A stretch of DNA of 5,005 bases from positions 1-5,005 of the forward strand of contig NZ_CAKRAS010000102.1 of assembly GCF_934295145.1 (NCBI RefSeq), written 5' to 3'. A program made the translations under genes and the position numbers. The notes beneath the pieces were generated by a model, which saw only the letters and a program-made list of their open reading frames with translations, was not told the origin of the DNA and searched no databases. Of the stretch, positions 1 to 4,869 are shown one piece after another. Numbering within the stretch: position 1 is the first letter of the stretch; every line of letters begins with the position of its first letter. The DNA is from an uncultured Eubacterium sp. GTDB lineage: Bacteria > Bacillota > Clostridia > Lachnospirales > Lachnospiraceae.

Positions 1-46
1 AAAAGTCCGATATGTTGTTTTAACAACATACAGGGCTTTTCTTTTT
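1..46 (+). terminator. Probable intrinsic terminator of an upstream gene
   Basis: AAAAGTCC (1-8) pairs with GGGCTTTT (33-40, one G-U pair). After a GA/CA mismatch, TATGTTGTT (11-19) pairs with AACAACATA (22-30). The right arm runs into a T-tract (37-46, interrupted by one C). This is the shape of a Rho-independent terminator for a gene left of the window. The same inner palindrome is also well placed as an activator site for hcp (see the entry at 11-30), so the two readings compete or coexist. The outer stem and T-tract favour the terminator. Confidence 0.6.
11..30. promoter_or_regulatory. Candidate Crp/Fnr-family operator upstream of hcp
   Basis: This 20-bp near-perfect palindrome has arms TATGTTGTT and AACAACATA around TT. 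Its centre (20.5) lies at -41.5 from the start point expected from the TATAAT at 50-55, the classical position of a class II Crp/Fnr-type activator. hcp genes in many anaerobes are controlled by HcpR, a Crp/Fnr-family nitrosative-stress regulator (established). That this palindrome is such a site is inference. It could simply be the inner stem of a terminator. Confidence 0.35.
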
Positions 47-49
47 GGT

Positions 50-62
50 TATAATAGCATCA
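50..62 (+). promoter_or_regulatory. Candidate hcp promoter (-10 and predicted start)
   Basis: A perfect TATAAT at 50-55 predicts a start near 62. No recognisable -35 hexamer lies 16-18 bp upstream, as expected of an activator-dependent promoter. Just downstream is a small inverted repeat, ATTTC (65-69) and GAAAT (75-79), around GATAA. A weaker alternative is TTTACA (82-87), 18 bp, GATTAT (106-111). If the first promoter is used the leader is about 116 nt. Confidence 0.5.
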
Positions 63-177
63 GTATTTCGATAAGAAATCCTTTACAATTTTTTAAACTG
101 ATTCAGATTATCTTGCAAATACGGATTAAAAAATATTCCACTCTAAACTATATTTACAGCAAAGGAGAATTTTTATT

Positions 178-1773
178 ATGGAACAGAAAATGTTTTGCTA
201 CCAGTGTGAACAAACCGCCGGATGTACCGGTTGTACAGGCGCTGCAGGTGTCTGTGGAAAAGATGCAGCAGTCGCTGCCTTACAGGATGAACTGACCGGC
301 GCTCTGATCGGTCTGGCAAAAGCCTGTGGAAATAACCCGAAAACAGAAAACACCGACCGCATAATCATTGAAGGATTATTTACAACTGTCACAAATGTGA
401 ATTTTAACACAGAAACATTAACTGCTATGATTCAGACAGTAAATAAAGAAAAGACAAAAGTTGTACCAAACTGCAGCAGCTGTATGTCTCCATGTGGAAA
501 TACGTCCAACTATGATATGAAAAATCTGTGGAACGAACCGGATGAAGACATTCGTTCCCTGAAATCTCTGATTTTATTTGGTATCCGCGGTATGGCTGCT
601 TACGCTTATCACGCAATGATCCTTGGCTATACAGACGAAACCGTCAACAGTTTCTTTTACAAGGCCCTGTCCTTTATCAGTTACGATCTGGAAATGGAGC
701 ATCTGCTTCCGGTCGTTCTGGAAGTGGGCGAGGTGAACTTAAAATGTATGGCGCTTCTGGATCAGGCAAACACCACGACTTATGGTACACCCGTGCCAAC
801 AAAAGTATCGCTTACCATTGAAAAAGGCCCGTTTATCGTTGTCACAGGACATGATCTCAAGGATCTGGAGCTTCTTCTGGAACAGACGAAAGACAAAGGA
901 ATCAACATTTATACACATGGAGAAATGCTTCCAGCCCACGCTTATCCGGAATTAAAGAAATATCCGCATCTGAAAGGAAACTTTGGTACTGCATGGCAGA
1001 ATCAGCAGAAAGAGTTTGACCATATTCCGGGAGCGGTTTTATTCACAACTAATTGTCTGATGCCGGTAAAACCAAGTTATGCCGACCGCGTATTTACAAC
1101 AGAAGTCGTATCTTATCCGGAGATGGTTCATATTGACGAAAAGAAAGATTTTACACCAGTGATCGAAAAAGCTCTGGAACTGGGCGGATATGATATGAAT
1201 CAGGAAAAAACAGGCATTAACGGTGGTCATTTTGTTATGACCGGATTCGGACACGGAACCGTATTAAGTGTTGCAGATACGGTCATAGATGCCGTAAAAT
1301 CCGGTGCGATCAGCCACTTTTTCTTAGTGGGAGGATGCGATGGTGCAAGAGCCGGAAGAAATTATTATACAGAGTTTGTAAAACAGACACCGGGAGATTC
1401 CATTATTCTGACGTTGGCCTGTGGAAAATACCGTTTTAACGATCTTGATCTTGGTGAAATCGGTGGATTGCCACGAATTATGGATATGGGACAGTGTAAT
1501 GATGCGTACAGTGCCATTCAAGTTGCAGTTGCACTGGCAGAAGCATTCCAGTGTGATGTAAATGAACTTCCTCTGTCTATGGTACTTTCATGGTATGAAC
1601 AGAAAGCCGTATGTATTTTGCTTACTTTATTATATCTTGGAATTAAGAACATTTATCTTGGTCCAACACTTCCGGCATTTATTTCGCCGAATGTGCTGAA
1701 TTATCTGGTAGAAAATTATAATATTGCACCAATCAGTACACCGGAAGATGATTTGAAAAAGATTTTGGGATAA
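178..1773 (+). CDS. hcp: Hybrid cluster protein (hydroxylamine/nitric oxide reductase)
   Basis: This is hybrid cluster protein (prismane), a cytoplasmic Fe-S enzyme first assigned as hydroxylamine reductase and later shown in E. coli to reduce NO and to S-nitrosylate proteins. At 531 aa it is near the length of the long anaerobic form rather than the short one lacking the second helical bundle. The N-terminal cubane motif lies at Cys7, Cys10, Cys19 and Cys26. Hybrid-cluster ligands are all visible: His225 (GHD), Glu249 (HGEM), Cys293 (TTNCL), Cys387 (GGCDGA, the persulfide cysteine), Cys415 (LACGKYRF), Cys440 (GQCNDAYSA), Glu474 and Lys476 (SWYEQKA). Their spacing matches the Desulfovibrio enzyme almost residue for residue. 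Extra cysteines stand at 16, 99, 102 and 106. AAAGGAG at 161-167 lies 10 nt before the ATG at 178 and decides this start over Met5, where many relatives begin. No hcr reductase gene is adjacent, as is usual in strict anaerobes. It ends in its own hairpin terminator, so it is probably monocistronic. Confidence 0.97.
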   Translation: MEQKMFCYQCEQTAGCTGCTGAAGVCGKDAAVAALQDELTGALIGLAKACGNNPKTENTDRIIIEGLFTTVTNVNFNTETLTAMIQTVNKEKTKVVPNCSSCMSPCGNTSNYDMKNLWNEPDEDIRSLKSLILFGIRGMAAYAYHAMILGYTDETVNSFFYKALSFISYDLEMEHLLPVVLEVGEVNLKCMALLDQANTTTYGTPVPTKVSLTIEKGPFIVVTGHDLKDLELLLEQTKDKGINIYTHGEMLPAHAYPELKKYPHLKGNFGTAWQNQQKEFDHIPGAVLFTTNCLMPVKPSYADRVFTTEVVSYPEMVHIDEKKDFTPVIEKALELGGYDMNQEKTGINGGHFVMTGFGHGTVLSVADTVIDAVKSGAISHFFLVGGCDGARAGRNYYTEFVKQTPGDSIILTLACGKYRFNDLDLGEIGGLPRIMDMGQCNDAYSAIQVAVALAEAFQCDVNELPLSMVLSWYEQKAVCILLTLLYLGIKNIYLGPTLPAFISPNVLNYLVENYNIAPISTPEDDLKKILG

Positions 1774-1795
1774 AATATTCTAATTCTGATTGTAT

Positions 1796-1831
1796 GTAGT
1801 CGGATAACTTTAATTATTCGACTACTTGTTT
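1796..1831 (+). terminator. Intrinsic terminator of hcp
   Basis: A 12-bp stem, GTAGTCGGATAA (1796-1807) with TTATTCGACTAC (1814-1825), contains a single G-U pair and closes a 6-nt loop (CTTTAA). It is followed by the T-rich TTGTTT, and starts 22 nt after the hcp stop codon. Position and shape fit a Rho-independent terminator, although the T-tract is interrupted. The same sequence also has the geometry of a Xer-type recombination site. Confidence 0.7.
1797..1824. other. dif-like site 1 (11-6-11 near-palindrome)
   Basis: Left arm TAGTCGGATAA (1797-1807), spacer CTTTAA (1808-1813), right arm TTATTCGACTA (1814-1824). Two 11-bp arms ending in ATAA and beginning with TTAT around a 6-bp spacer is the layout of Xer/dif core sites. 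The left arm is identical to that of site 2 at 2110-2137, and the shared block ATGTAGTCGGATAA is 14 bp (1794-1807 and 2107-2120). A recombination role is inferred; the terminator reading is the conservative one. Confidence 0.4.
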
Positions 1832-2065
1832 GCTTCTGCATATTTAATATTCCCATTTTCTTATATATGTAAATATGAAATTGTAAAAAACGAACATGGA
1901 TTTTTAGTGAGTCGGAAGATTAAATAATCAACGAATTACCAGATGTTGGAACGATAGATAATGTTTTTATATTTATATATATTAACAAGAGTTAGCAAGA
2001 ATTCTCCTTCCTCTACAGGTGGGAGATAAATTGCAGAAAAAGAAAAAAATCTGTGATTTAAGTGG
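1832..2065. other. Gene-poor intergenic stretch
   Basis: No convincing gene is seen. An unstarted open frame runs from 1986 to the TAA at 2091-2093 (35 codons); inside it a TTG at 2031 follows GGGAG (2021-2025) and would give a Lys-rich 20-aa peptide, which overlaps the recombinase promoter. A different frame upstream (about 1923-1994) reads NELPDVGTID. These may be scraps of a decayed gene, but nothing was recognised. A partial copy of the site motif, AGTCGGA, lies at 1910-1916 without a matching right arm. Confidence 0.4.
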
Positions 2066-2094
2066 TTGGAGCATGTCACAAAGTATGATATAAT
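2066..2094 (+). promoter_or_regulatory. Promoter of the recombinase gene
   Basis: TTGGAG (2066-2071), a 17-bp spacer and TATAAT (2089-2094) preceded by TGA (2086-2088), which makes an extended -10. The predicted start is near 2101, leaving a leader of about 75 nt that contains dif-like site 2. A short inverted repeat, TGATA (2086-2090) and TATCA (2098-2102), straddles the -10 and start region and could be an operator. Confidence 0.7.
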
Positions 2095-2109
2095 TTCTAT
2101 CATCTAATG

Positions 2110-2137
2110 TAGTCGGATAATTCTATTTATCCGACGA
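2110..2137. other. dif-like site 2 (11-6-11 near-palindrome) in recombinase leader
   Basis: Left arm TAGTCGGATAA (2110-2120), spacer TTCTAT (2121-2126), right arm TTATCCGACGA (2127-2137). The inner 9 bp of the arms (GTCGGATAA, TTATCCGAC) are a perfect inverted repeat. It lies about 10 nt after the predicted transcription start and 38 nt before the recombinase ATG. In the XerS/difSL systems of streptococci and lactococci the target site sits beside the recombinase gene, so this is a candidate target of that gene's ancestor. It could instead be an autoregulatory operator or an RNA hairpin in the leader. Confidence 0.45.
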
Positions 2138-2175
2138 TATTTTAAAAATAGAAATTTTATGGAGAAATCAAAAAC

Positions 2176-3087
2176 ATGCCAAAATATAAAGAAGAGCAAG
2201 AGAGCAGATATACCGCACGAACAGTGGCCATTTTAGCAGAGTTACCAGAATTTTGTACTGTATTTTATGATAAAAACCAAACTACATTTTTACCTAAAAC
2301 ACAATATGATTACATGCGAGCCATGCGGACTTTTTTAACGTATCTGCAACAGTCACAACCATATTTTTATAATCATGAACTTGCAAACTATACACTGGAC
2401 GATTTGAACCATCTGACCGTCAAAGATGCTAATGAGTTTATCGTATGGTTACAGCAAACGATGTCAGTTTCATCCGTAAAAACCCGTATTTCCTGTATTT
2501 CATCCATTTTTACCTTTTTTGCTAAAAGTGGACAGTTAATGGGAAATCCATTTCTTTTTGCAAATCGCCCGGTTAAAGATGGCAATGCACATAATGAGAT
2601 AAAGAATACAACTAAAGAACATTCAGTGAATATAACTGAAAAAGGTGAAAAACATAATTTTACAAAAAAGAATGTTGATACAGACATAAATACAAATATA
2701 AATGTAAACACAAATAGAAATCAAACATTGTCAGCAAAGAAAAAACAATTTGATGATCAATATGGATTACGTGACGAAATTATTTTCCAAATTTTAAAAG
2801 AAACTGAAATTCGAATTTCTGAACTGGCTGAATTAAATATACAAGATTTTGATTTGAGGAATCAAAGATTTTATGTGTACAGAACCAAACAGCGATCTAC
2901 ATGGATTACAATGTCTGAAACATTAACAGATTTGATTGAGAGATATCTGGAAGAGCGATCAGCATATTCATTTGAAAAAGATACTGAAGCAATGTTTTTG
3001 GTCACAATTGGTTCTTATAGAGGTTCAAGACTTGGTATTCGCTCAATAGAGCGTATCGTTTCAACTATTCGCAAAAGGCAGCTTTAA
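2176..3087 (+). pseudogene. Truncated tyrosine recombinase/integrase (XerC/D-like)
   Basis: This 303-aa product belongs to the lambda-integrase-type tyrosine recombinases that cut and rejoin DNA at short inverted-arm sites. Residues 1-135 form the N-terminal SAM-like core-binding domain and open with MPKYKEEQ and RYTARTVAIL, typical of Lachnospiraceae relatives. Residues 136-190 are an Asn/Thr/Lys-rich low-complexity linker. The catalytic domain starts near 195; the first catalytic Arg is Arg213 in TEIRISEL, where the usual TG[LI]R glycine is Glu211, and Lys238 may be the beta-hairpin lysine. The protein ends after RSIERIVSTIRKRQL, so the HxLR box, second His/Trp and Tyr nucleophile are missing and it should not catalyse recombination. 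Shifting frame at 3066 continues as YSQKAALT, a natural family continuation, so a 1-nt deletion near 3064-3066 is likely; no catalytic motif follows even then. GGAG (2161-2164) lies 11 nt before the ATG. A retained DNA-binding role is possible but unproven. Confidence 0.8.
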
Positions 3088-3097
3088 CGAATAGTTG
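3062..3097 (+). repeat. Inverted repeat over the recombinase stop codon
   Basis: CAACTATTCG (3062-3071) pairs perfectly with CGAATAGTTG (3088-3097), with a smaller AAAG/CTTT stem (3074-3077, 3082-3085) inside. It spans the recombinase's last codons and stop and coincides with the point where frame and family similarity are lost. No T-tract follows, so it is a poor terminator. It may be a scar of the rearrangement or a transcript-end hairpin. Confidence 0.55.
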
Positions 3098-3131
3098 CGA
3101 CGATATAGAACAGTTAGAACAAATAATTGAA

Positions 3132-3152
3132 TTTTGTCAATTTAGGTTAAAA
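3132..3152 (+). repeat. Left 21-bp inverted repeat
   Basis: It is an exact reverse complement of 3376-3396, with core TGTCAATTTAGGTTAAAA (3135-3152). A diverged extension (CTGTAA, 3153-3158) partly matches the other side. The shifted-frame tail of the recombinase runs into it and stops at 3156-3158. Confidence 0.85.
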
Positions 3153-3220
3153 CTGTAATATTTTTTAGATAAAGCCTGTAAAATAACATACTAATGACAA
3201 TACATTTGCTTATACTGCTT

Positions 3221-3343
3221 ATAAATTTTAGGTTTAAACGTGTAAGAAGTTGTCAATTTTAGGTTTGAACTGTAAAAAGTTGAAATTATTTTAGGTTTAA
3301 ATCTGTAAGAAGTTGTCGATTTTAGGTTCAAAGTGTAAAAAGT
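3221..3343 (+). repeat. Four tandem ~30-bp direct repeats
   Basis: Units lie at 3221-3250, 3251-3280, 3281-3313 and 3314-3343, head to tail without spacers. The consensus is roughly TGTCAATTTTAGGTTT followed by RAACTGTAARAAGT. The first unit lacks the TGTC start and the third is 33 bp. Units alternate between TGTAAGAAGT and TGTAAAAAGT endings, and TGTAAGAAGTTGTC recurs exactly at 3241-3254 and 3304-3317, so the array looks like a duplicated dimer of about 63 bp. Single related copies form the flanking inverted repeats. These look like protein-binding repeats such as transposase sites. Confidence 0.8.
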
Positions 3344-3375
3344 CGATGCCTTATTTATTTTTCAATATTTTATAC

Positions 3376-3396
3376 TTTTAACCTAAATTGACAAAA
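3376..3396 (-). repeat. Right 21-bp inverted repeat
   Basis: It is an exact reverse complement of 3132-3152. It lies about 27 bp past the stop codon of the minus-strand lipoprotein gene, so that operon may be read into the element. No separate terminator for the operon is visible between 3397 and 3422. Confidence 0.85.
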
Positions 3397-3422
3397 ATTA
3401 CGTTACCGGTTTTTATCCTCTG

Positions 3423-4283
3423 TTAATTATTTTTATTCGTTAATGTTCCCACATATTCTCCATTATTATATACAAATGGACCGGCTTCTCCCTCTTCTCC
3501 GAAATACTCCGGTCTCAGTGAAAGAATATGAAGCAATTCATCCATATTATGCACCTTTGTTGCCTGATACGGTTGTTCAAATGCAATTTTTTCTACAAAT
3601 AAATAATATTCACTGCATTTTATTAATAAACCAGTATGTCCTACGAAAATAACATCAGAATCCGGATCATATATTGCAATACTAAGCAGCGAGATCCTGT
3701 CACTATCTATTTGAAATCCACAATGCTTCCAGTTATCAGAAAATGTTGTTTCCGGATGTTTCTCATCAATAACATGCTTTTCCCCATATAGTGTAGTAAA
3801 CATGTTTATCTTCTGTTTTATTATTTTATATCTGTCTGCATTATCTATTGCTTCCGTATCGAACATCAAATACGTACCATCATAGTCAGCTTCTGTTGAT
3901 TCCGCGTGAAGCAGCCCATCCAGCAGAAGAAAGGCTGTCATTCTGCAATCGGTGTCTGAATAGTCATGATTTTTTTCCCAACCATCCATACATTTACCGG
4001 TATCAGTATGCATTTTTTCAGGGTCTGACCAGCTATCTTTTAACTTTGCATTCTTTCCGGCAGAATCTGCGAAATCAGTCACCCATTCTTGAAATGTATC
4101 TACATGTGAAGCTCCCGCAGAACTGAGTTCTTTGCAAATCTCTGTAATAGTATTGTTTCCTCCCATATAAGTTGCTGTTGGCAGTTTCTCTTTTTTTTCT
4201 GCACATCCACTCAGCATCATACATAAAAGAATAATAAAAACCGATAATTTAATTGCTACTATTATTTTACTTTGTCTTTTCAA
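3423..4283 (-). CDS. DUF4300-like lipoprotein
   Basis: A 286-aa secreted lipoprotein. The signal peptide has basic residues, a hydrophobic stretch (7-24) and lipobox LSGC, with lipidated Cys27, so the mature protein is anchored to the outer face of the membrane. The body resembles the DUF4300 family of Firmicutes, which has no assigned activity. The clearest matches are the C-terminal blocks FVGHTGLL (213-220) and FVEKIAFEQPYQATK (229-243), and CRMTAFLLLDG (113-123). Length fits the family. The start is TTG: AAGGAGAGG lies 9 nt upstream, and the next Met (22) would destroy the signal peptide. The gene overlaps the preceding lipoprotein gene by 17 bp, so translation is probably coupled. The family assignment comes from recalled sequence patterns; the conserved His216 and Glu230 could be functional, but that is a guess. 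Confidence 0.8.
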   Translation of the reverse strand: MKRQSKIIVAIKLSVFIILLCMMLSGCAEKKEKLPTATYMGGNNTITEICKELSSAGASHVDTFQEWVTDFADSAGKNAKLKDSWSDPEKMHTDTGKCMDGWEKNHDYSDTDCRMTAFLLLDGLLHAESTEADYDGTYLMFDTEAIDNADRYKIIKQKINMFTTLYGEKHVIDEKHPETTFSDNWKHCGFQIDSDRISLLSIAIYDPDSDVIFVGHTGLLIKCSEYYLFVEKIAFEQPYQATKVHNMDELLHILSLRPEYFGEEGEAGPFVYNNGEYVGTLTNKNN

Positions 4284-4629
4284 CAGATATTACCTCTCCT
4301 TCAAATGAATCAACTTCAGAAATTATTCCTATATATTTTACAATCACGGTATCTCCGTTGCAGACACTCTCTAATCCATCTGGCTTTTCATTTTCTTCAA
4401 AGGTAAAACTATATGGTGTATTCTCATCGTCTATAATAACAAATTGAAAATCCCTAATCTCATCGATTGTTCCTGTAAGCTCCTTTTCTTTTTTTACGCC
4501 TTCCTGCTTAGACTCTTCAGTAACACTTGTTGCGACATTATCGTGATTTGTCTCTTTACTTGTACAGCCTCCAATCCATCCGATACAAAACACCATGCCA
4601 ATTATGATCGTAATTAGTTTTTTCTTCAT
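4267..4629 (-). CDS. Small lipoprotein of unknown function
   Basis: A 120-aa lipoprotein, first gene of a two-gene operon with the DUF4300-like gene. A short signal peptide (MKKK, hydrophobic 5-19) ends in lipobox IGGC with lipidated Cys22. A charged, Ser/Thr/Lys/Glu-rich linker (23-50) is followed by a compact domain (51-120) of alternating strands, beginning ELTGTIDEIRDFQFVIIDD and ending EVDSFEGEVISVEK, with a GDTVIVKY strand between. This strand pattern suggests a small OB-like beta-barrel, which is inference. I do not recognise a named family. GAGG lies 7 nt before the ATG. Shared promoter, overlap and localisation suggest it works with the downstream lipoprotein, perhaps as partner or accessory domain. 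Confidence 0.8.
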   Translation of the reverse strand: MKKKLITIIIGMVFCIGWIGGCTSKETNHDNVATSVTEESKQEGVKKEKELTGTIDEIRDFQFVIIDDENTPYSFTFEENEKPDGLESVCNGDTVIVKYIGIISEVDSFEGEVISVEKTK

Positions 4630-4654
4630 TACAATACCTCATCTTCTTATTATT

Positions 4655-4670
4655 AGTACTCGCATGTACT
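4655..4670. promoter_or_regulatory. Inverted repeat in the lipoprotein operon leader
   Basis: AGTAC (4655-4659) and GTACT (4666-4670) form a 5-bp inverted repeat around 6 nt. It lies between the predicted transcription start and the ribosome binding site of the small lipoprotein gene, 5 bp from a second palindrome at 4676-4690. It is a candidate operator half of a paired site; short arms make it uncertain. Confidence 0.3.
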
Positions 4671-4675
4671 TTTTC

Positions 4676-4690
4676 AGAGTATATTACTCT
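4676..4690. promoter_or_regulatory. Palindrome at the lipoprotein operon promoter
   Basis: AGAGTA and TACTCT form a perfect 6-bp inverted repeat around TAT. It sits directly downstream of the candidate -10 (TATAAA on the minus strand, 4695-4690), over the predicted start point, where a repressor would block transcription. Overlap with an alternative -10 (TATACT, 4683-4678) gives the same conclusion. Confidence 0.4.
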
Positions 4691-4750
4691 TTATACCATG
4701 TAAATAGAATATCAAAAAAATTAAAAAAATATTTATTTTTTGTTGTAAAT
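4678..4750 (-). promoter_or_regulatory. Promoter region of the lipoprotein operon
   Basis: Two overlapping choices exist on the minus strand: TATAAA (4695-4690) with a poor -35, TTTTGA (4717-4712, 16 bp), or TTTACA (4704-4699) with TATACT (4683-4678) at a short 15-bp spacing. Runs of A and T at 4714-4741 upstream could act as an UP element or bend the DNA. Which hexamers are used cannot be decided by eye. Confidence 0.45.
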
Positions 4751-4868
4751 ACTATGCCTATATGCTTTTGTGATACCAGGACGGATAAATCGCTAACAAT
4801 AGCATGCAAAAGTCTCCGTCTGAGAAAAACACACAAAAGATACGGAACATCAGTTCTCTTTTTGACTA
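4750..4868. other. Noncoding stretch with no recognised gene
   Basis: No open frame with a plausible start and ribosome binding site was found here on either strand. Small pairings exist: GACGGA (4779-4784) with TCCGTC (4815-4820), and CTTTTGTG near 4764 with CACAAAAG near 4832. They hint at secondary structure but are too short to call an RNA gene. Confidence 0.4.
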
Positions 4869-4869
4869 T

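Larger units (their letters stand above)
3132..3396. mobile_element. Remnant or MITE with 21-bp terminal inverted repeats, IS21-like ends
   Basis: The segment is bounded by a perfect 21-bp inverted repeat, 3132-3152 against 3376-3396, whose core reads TGTCAATTTAGGTT inward from the left. The 265 bp contain no gene of their own but four tandem ~30-bp copies related to the termini. Multiple copies of the terminal motif inside the ends, and ends starting with TGTCAA-like sequence, are traits of IS21-family elements; that family assignment is inferred from memory of the architecture. No transposase (istA/istB) is present, so this would be an internally deleted copy or a non-autonomous derivative. 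No clear target duplication is seen beside 3135 and 3393, the positions that would give TG and CA ends. Confidence 0.5.

Noticed and set aside
178..189. Alternative hcp start at Met5 (position 190), the usual N-terminus of some relatives
   Set aside because: The ribosome binding site at 161-167 would be 22 nt away; the ATG at 178 is spaced correctly.
198..1521. Minus-strand open frames inside hcp
   Set aside because: They lie opposite a clearly conserved gene and show no ribosome binding sites or recognisable protein patterns.
1910..1916. Third copy of the recombination-type site (AGTCGGA)
   Set aside because: Only seven bases match and there is no TTAT right arm at the required spacing.
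1797..2137. Host chromosomal dif site
   Set aside because: The arms do not resemble the Firmicute XerC/XerD dif (right arm TTATGTAAACT in B. subtilis), and two different copies lie 313 bp apart. Only the general geometry matches.
3066..3158. A separate small gene after the recombinase (frame beginning YSQKAALT)
   Set aside because: It has no start codon with a ribosome binding site and continues the recombinase in another frame; it is better read as the shifted remnant of that gene.
3221..3343. CRISPR-like repeat array
   Set aside because: Units are directly adjacent with no spacers and differ from each other; no cas gene is present. They are tandem repeats.
3443..4126. Plus-strand open frames over the DUF4300-like gene
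   Set aside because: They are antisense to a lipoprotein gene with a signal peptide, lipobox and ribosome binding site, and have none of these themselves.
4778..4787. Another site copy (GACGGATAA) in the right intergenic region
   Set aside because: The left arm is only partly matched and the sequence six bases downstream is AACAATAG, not a right arm.
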